A stretch of 39,855 nt of DNA from Microbacterium luticocti DSM 19459 (GTDB taxonomy: Bacteria > Actinomycetota > Actinomycetes > Actinomycetales > Microbacteriaceae), in contig NZ_KE383826.1 of assembly GCF_000422405.1 (NCBI RefSeq), positions 23,008 to 62,862 of the forward strand, written 5' to 3'. Position numbers and translations under genes: made by a program. Positions 26,268 through 34,818 of this stretch are shown here, piece by piece (within the stretch, counting starts at the first letter, position 1; every line of letters begins with the position of its first letter). The notes beneath the pieces were generated by a model. The model saw nothing but the letters and a program-made list of their open reading frames with translations. It was not told the DNA's origin and did no database searches.

Positions 26268-26530
26268 CACTGCCCGTCCTTCCGCGCCACGAACCGGGCG
26301 ATCGCGATCGACGCGAACACCCCGACCGCGGCGATGATCAGCATGACCGGCAGGTTCTGCGTGTGCCGGTTGATCACCATGTCGGCCCCGAGCACGCACA
26401 GCACCTCGGTCAGCAGCACGTCCGCCGCCACCACCCGGTCGAGGATCGACGGACCCCGCACCACCCGCCACAGCGCCACCAGCGCCGCCGCGGCGAACAC
26501 CGCGTAGATCGCCCAGATGAGAACGGTCAC
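26267..26530 (-). CDS. mrpF: Na+/H+ antiporter subunit F
   Basis: An 87-residue MrpF: three helices with the family segment VRGPSILDRVVAADVL (about 24-39) and the C-terminal IIAAVGVFASIAIARFV. The length is normal for the subunit. It starts with GTG 26530 inside the stop of mrpE (GTGA). It is needed for assembly of the antiporter complex in the cytoplasmic membrane. Confidence 0.93.
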   Translation of the reverse strand: MTVLIWAIYAVFAAAALVALWRVVRGPSILDRVVAADVLLTEVLCVLGADMVINRHTQNLPVMLIIAAVGVFASIAIARFVARKDGQ

Positions 26531-27072
26531 GCGGCACCCCCGGCATCCCGCAACGCCTCGACCTGGGCGCGCGAACCCACCGCGCGCACGATGCGCTCCT
26601 CCCAGCGCAGCACACTGCGCCGCTGCTTCTCGACGTCCCCCATCGAGTGCACCCCGATGAAGTGCAGGTACAGGATGCGCCGGTCGCGGTCGGTGCGCAC
26701 CACCAGCGACCCGGGAATCAGGGATGCCGTCACCCCCACGTGCGTCATGATCAGGTCGTCGTCGCACCGCAGCCGCACGGCGATGATCGCCGTGCCCGGC
26801 CGGTGCCGCCAGTCGATCGCCTGCCACGCCACGGTGAGGGAACTGCGCACCACCGCGGCCAGGAACTCGACGACGTACACCAGCCCCCACCACAGGTTGA
26901 TGCGGCCCGACAGCTCGACCGGGGGCAGCCGGAACACCCGGGTCACCACGACCGCCACGACCAACCCGGTGACGAACGCGAGCACCGTGAACTGCCCCCA
27001 CAGCAGCATCCACAGGGCGATCAGCCACACGAAGAACGGCAGCTGACGCCAGACGACCTTCAGCGCGTTCAC
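26527..27072 (-). CDS. mrpE: Na+/H+ antiporter subunit E
   Basis: A 181-residue MrpE: helices at the N-terminus (FFVWLIALWMLLWGQFTVLA; VTGLVVAVVVTRVF), then LWWGLVYVVEFLAAVVRSSL, and a cytoplasmic part containing SLIPGSLVVRTDRDRRILYL and FIGVHSMGD, which are conserved in MrpE. The start GTG 27072 overlaps the mrpD stop (GTGA). An in-frame region further upstream lies inside mrpD and is not used. Confidence 0.94.
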   Translation of the reverse strand: MNALKVVWRQLPFFVWLIALWMLLWGQFTVLAFVTGLVVAVVVTRVFRLPPVELSGRINLWWGLVYVVEFLAAVVRSSLTVAWQAIDWRHRPGTAIIAVRLRCDDDLIMTHVGVTASLIPGSLVVRTDRDRRILYLHFIGVHSMGDVEKQRRSVLRWEERIVRAVGSRAQVEALRDAGGAA

Positions 27073-28640
27073 TGGTCCACCTCCTGCTGCAGCTGCTCGA
27101 GATGCACCGGCTGGGCGATGCCGGTGCCGATGCGTGCGCACAGGTCGTAGAGCGGCCCGGCGAACACGGTCAGCGCGACGGTGACGGCTACCATCGCGGC
27201 CGTGGCCGCGGTCATGATGCGCGGGATGGCGCGGCGTTCGGTGACGACGGATGCCTCGGGCGCCTCTTTCAGGTATCCGATGCGTGCGAGGGTCTCGGCC
27301 TCGGGTTCCGGTTCGGGCTCGTCCTCTTCGCGCCAGAACGACAGGTTCCACGCCCGCATCAGCGTGTACAGGGTGAGCAGCGAGGTGACGATGCCGCCCA
27401 CGATCAGGGTGATCATCAGCGGTGTGCCCACCTGCGCGGCGGCGTCGAACAGGGCGTACTTGCCGATGAACCCCGAGAACGGCGGTAGGCCGCCGAGGTT
27501 GATCGCGGGGATGAAGAACAGCACGGCGAGCACCGGGGCGGCACGCATGAGCCCCTTCACCTTGAGGATGGAGGTCGACCCTGCCTGCCGCTCGATCAGC
27601 CCGACCGCGAGGAACAGCGTGGTCTGCACCACGATGTGGTGCACGATGTAGAACGCGGTGGCGCCGAACGCCGCGGGCGTGGCGATCGCCAGGCCGAACA
27701 CCATGTAGCCGATGTGGCTGACCAGCGTGAACGACAGGATGCGCTTCAGCTCGGCCTGCGCCAGTGCGCCCAGGATGCCCACGATCATCGTGGCCAGGCC
27801 CACCACCAGCAGCAGCGTGTTCACGTCGCTGGTGGCGAACAGCTGCGTCTCGGTGCGGATCATCGCGTACACGCCCACCTTGGTGAGCAGCCCCGCGAAC
27901 ACCGCGGTCACCGGCGCCGGCGCGGTCGGGTACGAGTCGGGCAGCCAGAACGACAGCGGGAACACCGCCGCCTTGATCGCGAACGCGATCAACAGCATCA
28001 GGTGCAGCACCAGCTGGGTCGATTCGGGCAGCTGGCTCATCCGTTCGGAGATCTGCGCCATGTTCACCGTGCCCAGCGCCCCGTAGACCATGGCGATCGC
28101 GGCCAGGAACAGGATCGACGACACCAGTGACACCACGATGTAGACCACCCCGGTGCGGATGCGCGACTCGGTGGCGCCGAGGGTGATGAGCACGTACGAG
28201 GCCACCAGCAGGATCTCGAACCCGACGTACAGGTTGAACAGGTCACCGGCGATGAACGCGTTGAAGATCCCGGCCGCGAGGATCAGATAGGTCGGGTGGA
28301 AGATCGACACCGGCGTCTCGTCGTCGCCGTCGGCCGAGCCCTGACCCACCGAGAACAGCAGCACGGCCAGCAGCACCACCGCCGACACCCCGACCAGCAG
28401 CGCCGCCAGCCGATCGACGTAGAGCACGATGCCGAACGGCACCGGCCAGCCGCCCACCGAGACCGCCAGCGGGGTGCCCGAGGCATCCACCGCCACCAGC
28501 AGGATCGCGGCGATCACCAGCACCGCCGACAGGGTGACGACGGATGCCGCCACCTGCACGCGCCGGTGACGTGCGGCCACGAGCGCCACGGCCGCCCCCA
28601 GCAGCGGCAGCGTGACGATCAGCGGGATCAGGGCGTTCAC
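27069..28640 (-). CDS. mrpD: Na+/H+ antiporter subunit D
   Basis: The 523-residue MrpD is one of the two proton-channel-like subunits related to NuoL/M/N of complex I. Typical parts: FNLYVGFEILLVASYVLITL, KAAVFPLSFWLPDSYPTAPA (about 217-236), LLTKVGVYAMIRTE, AELKRILSFTLVSHIGYMVF and INLGGLPPFSGFIGKYALFD. Lys and Glu residues inside helices form the proton path in the family. Between about 425 and 460 there is an acidic loop (REEDEPEPEPEAETLARIG). GTG 28640 overlaps the mrpC stop. Confidence 0.96.
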   Translation of the reverse strand: MNALIPLIVTLPLLGAAVALVAARHRRVQVAASVVTLSAVLVIAAILLVAVDASGTPLAVSVGGWPVPFGIVLYVDRLAALLVGVSAVVLLAVLLFSVGQGSADGDDETPVSIFHPTYLILAAGIFNAFIAGDLFNLYVGFEILLVASYVLITLGATESRIRTGVVYIVVSLVSSILFLAAIAMVYGALGTVNMAQISERMSQLPESTQLVLHLMLLIAFAIKAAVFPLSFWLPDSYPTAPAPVTAVFAGLLTKVGVYAMIRTETQLFATSDVNTLLLVVGLATMIVGILGALAQAELKRILSFTLVSHIGYMVFGLAIATPAAFGATAFYIVHHIVVQTTLFLAVGLIERQAGSTSILKVKGLMRAAPVLAVLFFIPAINLGGLPPFSGFIGKYALFDAAAQVGTPLMITLIVGGIVTSLLTLYTLMRAWNLSFWREEDEPEPEPEAETLARIGYLKEAPEASVVTERRAIPRIMTAATAAMVAVTVALTVFAGPLYDLCARIGTGIAQPVHLEQLQQEVDQ

Positions 28641-29161
28641 GGGCGGTCCCCCCGGTCCACGGGCGCATGGTCGTCGATCGCGGGATGGTCACGGTGGTGC
28701 AGCACGGTGATCGGTGCGGTCGAGACATCGATGAAGTCGGTGCTGATCTCGTCGTCGGCGTCTTCGAGTTCGACCTCGTCGTCGAGGGCGTCTTCGTCGG
28801 CCTCGTGCGCCGCCCCGCGCAGCGCGATGTCGTCTTCGTCGTCGGCGACGGTGTCGGCCTTGCCCAGCTGCCATGAGCGGTAGATGAGGGCGAGCAGGAA
28901 CGCCGAGACGGCGAACGTGATGACGATGGCGGTCAGGGTGAGCGCCTGCGGCAGCGGGTCGCTCATGCGGTCTTTGTCGGTCTCGCCGAAGAACGGCGCG
29001 TCGCCGGGCGCGCCCATCACGATCAGCAGCAGCAGGTTGGTGGCGTTGCCCAGCAGCAAGAAGCCGATGAGCACACGGGTCAGGCTGCGCTCGAGCATGG
29101 CGTACACGCCGCACGCGAACAGCACGGCCATGATCACGATGAGGATCCCGCTGACGGTCAT
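28637..29161 (-). CDS. mrpC: Na+/H+ antiporter subunit C with acidic tail
   Basis: Residues 1-105 are a normal MrpC (NuoK-like, three helices: GILIVIMAVLFACGVYAMLE; VLIGFLLLGNATNLLLLIVM; LPQALTLTAIVITFAVSAFL). After that comes an extra tail of about 65 residues, mostly Asp/Glu (ADDEDDIALRG, EADEDALDDEVELEDADDEI), probably cytoplasmic and disordered. Usual MrpC is about 110 residues. ATG 29161 overlaps the mrpA stop (ATGA). Confidence 0.95.
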   Translation of the reverse strand: MTVSGILIVIMAVLFACGVYAMLERSLTRVLIGFLLLGNATNLLLLIVMGAPGDAPFFGETDKDRMSDPLPQALTLTAIVITFAVSAFLLALIYRSWQLGKADTVADDEDDIALRGAAHEADEDALDDEVELEDADDEISTDFIDVSTAPITVLHHRDHPAIDDHAPVDRGDRP

Positions 29162-32079
29162 CGCGCCTCCGCCCGTTCGCGGGCCTGCTGGCCCTGGCGG
29201 TCGACCTCGGCGCCCAGGCTCCGCAGCACGTCGAGCACGAGACCGATCACCACCAGGTACACGCCGATGTCGAAGATGGTCGAGGTCACGAACTCCAGGT
29301 GCCCGAGCACCGGCACGTCCGCGGTGATGACGGCGCTGGTCAACGGCGCGGCACCGAACAGCACCGGGATCACCGCGCAGGCGACGGCCAGTGTCATCCC
29401 GACCCCGAGCAACCGGCCCGCGTCGGTGGGGGCGGCGGCGCCCAGCTCGTACCGGCCGCCGGCGATGTACCGCATGACCAGGGCCATGCCGGCGACCAAC
29501 CCGCCGGCGAACCCGCCGCCGGGCAGGTTGTGTCCGGCGAACAGCAGGTACAGCGAGACGACGATGATCGTGTGGAAGAGCACGCGCACGATCACCTCGA
29601 GCATGATCGAACGCTCCTGCGCCTGCACCCGCTGGCTGCCGACGAGCCAGGCGCGGCGGCCCGGTGCGCTGCCGGCGCCCTGCCGGCGCAGCCCGTCGGC
29701 GGTCTCGATCAGGGGCCGACGCGAGCGGCCGACGCGTCGGGGCAGTGCGGCGGTGGCCGACAGCAGGTCGGCGCGGTGGGTGACGAAGACGAGGGATGCC
29801 ACACCCGTGGCCGCGAGGATGAGCACCGACAGCTCGCCCATGGTGTCCCAGCCGCGCAGGTCGACGAGGGCGACGTTGACGACGTTGCGGCCGTGCCCGA
29901 ACTCGTAGGCCAGCTCGGGGAAGCTCTCGGAGATCGGGGCGTGGATGCGGGCGCCGGTGGCGACGATCGCGATGGCGGCCATGGTCAGCCCGACGGCGGC
30001 GCCGATCACGGCGCGGGCGAGAGGCCACACCGAGGCGTGGTGCTCGCCCATGCGGGACGGGATGCGGCGCAGCACGAGCGCGAACGCCACCATCGTCACG
30101 GTCTCGACGAGCACCTGGGTGAGGGCGAGGTCGGGGGCGCCGCTGGTGGCGAACAGCAGGATCATGCCGAGCCCGGTGACCGACACCAGCACCACGCCGG
30201 TGTAGCGCTTGCCGGCACGCACGGCGATCAGCGCGGCAAGGATCATCAGCGGCGCGGCGAACACCTGGGCGGGCGACTGCCACGCGTCCAGCTGCGCGCG
30301 CCAGTGCGGGTCGGCCAGCAGCGCGGTGCCTTCGGCGGCGACGAACACGACGAACACGGTGCCCACGTACAGCGGCAGCGATCCGCGCTGGGTGGCGCCG
30401 GTGACCAGCACCGACAGGCGGGCGATGCCGCGCAACGCCATGTTGTACGCGCCCGGTGCCGAGAACGGCAGCAGCCGCGAGCGGCGGTCCAGGCGCACGG
30501 CGAGGGTGGCCCAGAACACCACCGCGCCCACGGCGAGGGTGCCCAGCGATATCCACAGCGCCGGCTCGACGCCGTGCCACAGCGCGAGGTGTGCCGGGTG
30601 CGCGCTCGGGTCGGCGGGCACGGTGTCGGCATAGCCGGTGACGGCCGCATCGAGCCAGCCGGCGCCGAGCCCCGCGGCGAGGCTGAGCGCGGCCAGCACG
30701 ACCGGTCCGGCGGCGAATCCGGCCGGCGGAACGGGCCATTCCGTATCGGGAATACGCTGCCGGTTCGCGTCTTTCTTGCGGCAGAAGGCACCCCAGACGA
30801 AACGGATGCCGTACGCCGCGGTCAGCGCGGATCCCACGGCCATGCCCACCAGGGCGACCAGTCCCCACGTCGAGCCGGCCGCCGAGGCATCCAGCAGCGC
30901 CGCCAGCGCGCCTTCTTTCGCGGCGAACCCGAGCGTCGGGATCACCCCCGCCATCGAGCAGACGGCGACGACGGATGCCGCGGCCAGCACCGGGGCGCGG
31001 CGGCCGAGACCGGACAGCTCCCTGATGTCACGGGTGGACAGCTGTCGGTCGATCACGCCGACGATCAGGAACAGGCTCGACTTGAACAGGGCATGGCTGA
31101 TCAGCAGGGCGAGGCCGGCGAGCGCGGCATTGCGGGTGCCGTAACCGAGCACGACGGTGAGCAGGCCGAGCTGACTGACGGTGCCGAAGGCGAGGATGCG
31201 CTTCAGGTCGGTCTCACGCAGGGCCTGCAACCCGCCCAGCAGCATGGTGAACACGCCGAGGCCGATGAGCACGGGGCGCCAGGGCGCGGTCTCGGCGAAC
31301 GCCGGGGCCAGGCGGGCGATGAGATAGATGCCCGCCTTGACCATGGCGGCGGCGTGCAGGTAGGCGCTGACCGGGGTGGGCGCGGCCATGGCGCCGGGCA
31401 ACCAGAAGTGGAACGGGAAGATGGCCGACTTGCTCAGGGCGCCCACGAGTACGAGCACGACGGCGGCGTCGACGACCGGGCCTGCGGGCGGGTGGGCGAT
31501 GATCGCCGCCATGCTGGTGGTGCCGGACTGCACGACCAGCAGCACGACCCCGACGAGCATGACCAGCCCACCGACCGTGGTGACCAGCAGGGCCTGCAGC
31601 GCGGAGCGACGACTCGCGCCGCGGCGGTGGTAGAAGCCGATGAGCAGGTAGCTGAGGACGCTGGTGACCTCCCACAGCATCACCAGCACGACGATGTCGT
31701 CGATGAGCACGAGTCCGTACATCGCGCCGGCGAAGGCGAGCAGCACTGCACTGAACTGCCCGACGCCCTCGAGCGTGCCACCCGCGAAGTACCACCGGCA
31801 GTACAGCAGCACGACGGCCCCGATGCCGGTGACGATGAGCGCGAGCACCCAGCTGAGCACGTCCATGCGCATGGTCAGGTGGATGCCGAGGCTGGGGATC
31901 CAGTCGTATTCCTCAGTGGGAATGTTCCCGCCGAGAACAGTCGGTCCCTGCAGTGCGGTGTGCACGAATGCGATCAGCGGCAGGATCGCGGCGGCGTAGA
32001 AGGCGCGGGCCCCCAAGAGACGTACCAGCACCGGCATGAGCAGCGGCACCAGGGCGAACGCGGCGAGGAGGGTCAGCAT
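29158..32079 (-). CDS. mrpA: Na+/H+ antiporter subunit A (A-B fusion)
   Basis: The 973-residue protein is MrpA joined to an MrpB-like end. The N-terminal two thirds are NuoL-like: EYDWIPSLGIHLTMRMDVLS, LVMLWEVTSVLSYLLIGFYH, KSAIFPFHFWLPGAMAAPTP and VSAYLHAAAMVKAGIYLIAR, LKRILAFGTVSQLGLLTVVL. The later part has the DUF4040 element PDLALTQVLVETVTMVAFAL and then MLEVIVRVLFHTIIVVSLYL, FAGHNLPGGGFAGGLVAGMA, which is MrpB. No separate mrpB gene is present. ATG 32079 has a strong GGAGGAGG site upstream. It opens the operon A/B-C-D-E-F-G, which expels Na+ in exchange for H+ and supports pH and salt tolerance. Confidence 0.97.
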   Translation of the reverse strand: MLTLLAAFALVPLLMPVLVRLLGARAFYAAAILPLIAFVHTALQGPTVLGGNIPTEEYDWIPSLGIHLTMRMDVLSWVLALIVTGIGAVVLLYCRWYFAGGTLEGVGQFSAVLLAFAGAMYGLVLIDDIVVLVMLWEVTSVLSYLLIGFYHRRGASRRSALQALLVTTVGGLVMLVGVVLLVVQSGTTSMAAIIAHPPAGPVVDAAVVLVLVGALSKSAIFPFHFWLPGAMAAPTPVSAYLHAAAMVKAGIYLIARLAPAFAETAPWRPVLIGLGVFTMLLGGLQALRETDLKRILAFGTVSQLGLLTVVLGYGTRNAALAGLALLISHALFKSSLFLIVGVIDRQLSTRDIRELSGLGRRAPVLAAASVVAVCSMAGVIPTLGFAAKEGALAALLDASAAGSTWGLVALVGMAVGSALTAAYGIRFVWGAFCRKKDANRQRIPDTEWPVPPAGFAAGPVVLAALSLAAGLGAGWLDAAVTGYADTVPADPSAHPAHLALWHGVEPALWISLGTLAVGAVVFWATLAVRLDRRSRLLPFSAPGAYNMALRGIARLSVLVTGATQRGSLPLYVGTVFVVFVAAEGTALLADPHWRAQLDAWQSPAQVFAAPLMILAALIAVRAGKRYTGVVLVSVTGLGMILLFATSGAPDLALTQVLVETVTMVAFALVLRRIPSRMGEHHASVWPLARAVIGAAVGLTMAAIAIVATGARIHAPISESFPELAYEFGHGRNVVNVALVDLRGWDTMGELSVLILAATGVASLVFVTHRADLLSATAALPRRVGRSRRPLIETADGLRRQGAGSAPGRRAWLVGSQRVQAQERSIMLEVIVRVLFHTIIVVSLYLLFAGHNLPGGGFAGGLVAGMALVMRYIAGGRYELGAAAPTDAGRLLGVGMTLAVACAVIPVLFGAAPLTSAVITADVPVLGHLEFVTSTIFDIGVYLVVIGLVLDVLRSLGAEVDRQGQQARERAEAR

Positions 32080-32115
32080 GCGCGCGGCCTCCTCCGGTTT
32101 CGCGGGTCTGAATCC

Positions 32116-32121
32116 ATCCTA
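32116..32121 (-). promoter_or_regulatory. Putative -10 box of the Mrp operon
   Basis: On the minus strand TAGGAT lies 36 bases before the mrpA ATG and is the same hexamer as at purA and argG. A transcript from it would have a leader of about 30 bases including the GGAGGAGG site. No clear -35 was found. Confidence 0.35.
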
Positions 32122-32176
32122 CGGGTCACGGCCCACTCATCCCCAGGCGGGGACCGCCCGGTGATGTCGACGTCTG

Positions 32177-33226
32177 TCAGGCCGGGGCCGTGGTGTTGCC
32201 GGGGTGGAAGGTGCACGTGAAGCGGAAGGACGCGGCATCCCGCCCCTCGAGCATCGCGACCACCGCATGACCGGCCGCGCGCCCCTTGTCGGCGGCGGGC
32301 TGGGCCATCGTGGTGAGCTCGTACGGGGCGAGGCCGTCGACGTTCACGCCGTCGAATCCCGTCACACTCACATCGTGCGGCACCCGTAGCCCGGCCTCTT
32401 CGGCGGCGCGGATCACTCCGGCGGCGAGCAGGTCGCTCTGGGCGAGCACCGCGGTCGGCCGGGTGGCCGGGTCGGCGAACAGCACACGCCCGGCGATCAG
32501 GCCCTCGTCGATCGAGCTGGCCGCGGCGGCGAACGCACCGGCATCCGGGAACTCCTCGCGCATGCCCGCCAGCCGATCGCGGGTGACGTCGACGGTGATC
32601 GTGTCGCCGGGGACGAGCCAGCCGCGTTCGCGTGCGGCGTCGCGCGGCAGGGCCACCATGGCGACGCGGTGATGACCGAGCGAGCGCACGTGCCGGGCCA
32701 TCTGCTGTTGCGCCTCGCGGTTGTCGAGGTCGATGCGCGGCACCCCTTCGCCGGCGTCGCCCTCGATGACGACGACCGGGATGCCACGACCGCGCAGCGT
32801 CGCCAGCGAATCGCGCATGCGGGGGTTGCAGCCGACGAGCACCGCGGCATCCAGGGGCGCGGTCGTGAGTGCGTGCTCGCGGGCGGCGTCGTGGTCGCGA
32901 ACGTCGTCGCGCAGCAGCAGCAGGCCGGCGCCGAGTCCCGCCACGCCGTCGGCGATGCCGTCCATCATGAGGCGGGTGACCGGGTCGAGGAACACGGTGC
33001 CCAGCGGCCCCTGCACCACCACCCCGACGATGCCGCTGCGACCGCGGCGCAGCGAGGCCGCCCGCGGGTCGGGGCCGGTGTAGCCGAGCGCGGCGGCGGC
33101 GTCGAGCACGCGCTGCCTGGTGGCATCCGACACCGCAGTCTTGCCGCTGAACACCACCGACGCCGTCGACGGTGCGACGCCGGCGGTGCGGGCGACGTCG
33201 GCGATCGTGGCTCTGCGGGTGCTCAT
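32177..33226 (-). CDS. LacI family transcriptional regulator
   Basis: The 349-residue protein has the LacI helix-turn-helix and hinge: ATIADVARTAGVAPSTASVV, FSGKTAVSDATRQRVLDAAA (about 6-45), then a periplasmic-binding-like sensor domain (SGIVGVVVQGPLGTVFLDPV; LAQSDLLAAGVIRAAEEAGL; VPHDVSVTGFDGVNVDGLAP), ending FTCTFHPGNTTAPA. The ligand is unknown. ATG 33226 follows TAGCAT (33239-33234) after seven bases, so it may be leaderless. It is divergent from an MFS gene whose promoter holds a fitting LacI-type operator, so the MFS transporter is its likely target. Confidence 0.95.
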   Translation of the reverse strand: MSTRRATIADVARTAGVAPSTASVVFSGKTAVSDATRQRVLDAAAALGYTGPDPRAASLRRGRSGIVGVVVQGPLGTVFLDPVTRLMMDGIADGVAGLGAGLLLLRDDVRDHDAAREHALTTAPLDAAVLVGCNPRMRDSLATLRGRGIPVVVIEGDAGEGVPRIDLDNREAQQQMARHVRSLGHHRVAMVALPRDAARERGWLVPGDTITVDVTRDRLAGMREEFPDAGAFAAAASSIDEGLIAGRVLFADPATRPTAVLAQSDLLAAGVIRAAEEAGLRVPHDVSVTGFDGVNVDGLAPYELTTMAQPAADKGRAAGHAVVAMLEGRDAASFRFTCTFHPGNTTAPA

Positions 33227-33349
33227 CGCCCCCGATGCTACCGGCCGCACGCCTGGGCCGGCCGGGCGTCGATCTCCTGACGATGCGCGCGAACGACAGG
33301 TCGATCTCCGGCTCGACCGAGGTCGCACTTCCGGCTCGATCGACGGCCC

Positions 33350-33361
33350 CGAATCGATTCG
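33350..33361. promoter_or_regulatory. LacI-type operator inside the MFS promoter
   Basis: CGAATCGATTCG is a perfect 12-base palindrome with the AAnCGnTT core typical of LacI-family sites. It lies between TCGACG (33340-33345, a fair -35) and TACACT (33363-33368, -10, 17-base spacing), and the ATG of the MFS gene follows six bases later at 33375. A bound repressor would cover the promoter. Confidence 0.65.
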
Positions 33362-33374
33362 ATACACTGGCGCG

Positions 33375-34619
33375 ATGGATCCTGTGCTGACCCGGTCGCA
33401 GCTGGTGCGCTGGCGCGCTGCGATCTTCGCGATCTTCATGGCGAGCGGGCTGAGCATCGCAACCTGGGCGGCGCGGGTCCCGGCGATCCGCGACGCGTTG
33501 CAGATCAGCCGCACCGACGTCGGCCTCATGCTGCTGATCGGGGGGCTCGCGTCGATCCTCGGCCTGTCGACGAGCTCCGTCGTGCTCGCCCGGTGGGGCG
33601 CGCGGCGGGGGATGCTGGTGATGATGCTCACGTTCGCAGTGGGCGTCGCGGTGATCGGGGTGAGCGCCGACCTGCTGCATTCGGTCGCGCTGGTGACCGT
33701 CGGACTCGTCCTGTGGGGATTCGGCAACGGATGCCTCGACGTGATGATGAACGTCGAGGGCGCGGCCATCGAGAAACACATGGGCAGGACGATCCTGCCG
33801 CTGTTCCACGCGTTCTTCAGCTTCGGCACCGTGATCGGTGCCGGCGTCGCGGCGATCGGGGCGGGGATGCCACCGGCGGTGCACCTGCCGATCATGGCCG
33901 GTGTGATCGTGGTGATCGCCGTGATCAGCATCGCCAACGTGCCGTCCCGTGAGGCGGCGATGGACGCACCCGCGGCGGCGAAGGCGGGCTGGCGCGACCG
34001 GCTGACCCTCGCGCTGTCGGCGTGGAAGGAGCCGCGCACCTATGCACTCGGGCTGATCATGCTCGGGATGTCGTTCGCCGAGGGCGGCGCGAACGACTGG
34101 CTGGCGCTCGGGGTGGTCGACGGGCATGGCGCGCCCGAGGCACTCGGAGCGGCCGCGCTGGCGACGTTCTCGGTGTGCATGACCGGGGTGCGCGTGCTGG
34201 GCGGACCGCTCGTCGACCGGTTCGGCCGGGTGCTGACGCTGCGCATCCTGGCGGTGCTCGCGGGCGGCGGGTTGCTGCTGTTCATCCTCGCGCCGAGCCT
34301 GCCGCTGGTGTTCGTGGGCGCCGCGCTGTGGGGGATGGGTGCATCCCTCGGGTTCCCGCTGGGGATGTCGGCGGCGGCGGACGACCCGGCGAAGGCGGCC
34401 GCCCGGGTGAGCGCCACCGCGACGATCGGCTACGTCGCGTTCCTGGCGGGTCCCCCCGTGCTCGGCTACATCAGCGACCACATCGGGCTGCTGAACACGC
34501 TCTACATCATCGTCGCGCTCATCGTGGCATCGGGCCTGGCCTCGGGTGCGGCCCGCCCGCTGCACGGCTCGGCGATCGGGGTCGGGCATCCCGTCCCCTC
34601 CGACTCGACCGAACCCTGA
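33375..34619 (+). CDS. MFS transporter
   Basis: A 414-residue, 12-helix major facilitator protein. Helices begin at FAIFMASGLSIATWAARVPA; the segment between helices 2 and 3 (LARWGARRGML) is a variant of the MFS loop motif, with a second one at GGPLVDRFGRVLTLR. A central cytoplasmic loop (about 197-220, VPSREAAMDAPAAAKAGWRD) separates the two halves. The pattern LGFPLGMSAAADDPAKAAARVSATATIGY (split here over helices 10-11) resembles a group of bacterial MFS proteins without a known substrate. ATG 33375 fits a leaderless start. Probably controlled by the divergent LacI protein. Confidence 0.92.
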   Translation: MDPVLTRSQLVRWRAAIFAIFMASGLSIATWAARVPAIRDALQISRTDVGLMLLIGGLASILGLSTSSVVLARWGARRGMLVMMLTFAVGVAVIGVSADLLHSVALVTVGLVLWGFGNGCLDVMMNVEGAAIEKHMGRTILPLFHAFFSFGTVIGAGVAAIGAGMPPAVHLPIMAGVIVVIAVISIANVPSREAAMDAPAAAKAGWRDRLTLALSAWKEPRTYALGLIMLGMSFAEGGANDWLALGVVDGHGAPEALGAAALATFSVCMTGVRVLGGPLVDRFGRVLTLRILAVLAGGGLLLFILAPSLPLVFVGAALWGMGASLGFPLGMSAAADDPAKAAARVSATATIGYVAFLAGPPVLGYISDHIGLLNTLYIIVALIVASGLASGAARPLHGSAIGVGHPVPSDSTEP

Positions 34620-34686
34620 CCCGACCGGCCGGCTCGGTATCCCTGCCCGTCCCGTCCCGATCCGCTTTCCGGCCGTCAGATCGATG

Positions 34687-34737
34687 GTTGCCGCAAATGG
34701 TCGTCATGATCGCGATCTTCCGACCATTCGCGGCAAC
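34687..34737. repeat. Interrupted inverted repeat between convergent MFS genes
   Basis: The 17-base arms GTTGCCGCAAATGGTCG (34687-34703) and CGACCATTCGCGGCAAC (34721-34737) pair with one mismatch around a 17-base loop TCATGATCGCGATCTTC. It may end transcription from both sides. The loop resembles the TCATCGATCAGATC loop of the coding repeats at 12604-13072. It is followed by a G-rich stretch to 34818. Confidence 0.8.
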
Positions 34738-34818
34738 TGAGGCAGCGGGGGGAGGCGGGGGCGGGGGAGCGGGCGGGAGGGAGGCGAGGGCGGGAGAGCG
34801 GGCGGGCAGGCGCTGCCG

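Noticed and set aside
29299..32220. A 973-codon open frame on the plus strand opposite mrpA
   Set aside because: Its protein is His/Arg/Gln/Gly-rich with no family features and lies wholly opposite a clear mrpA. High GC makes such long antisense frames common here; the same holds for the long antisense frames opposite argG, the STAND gene, the FtsX permease and the acylase.
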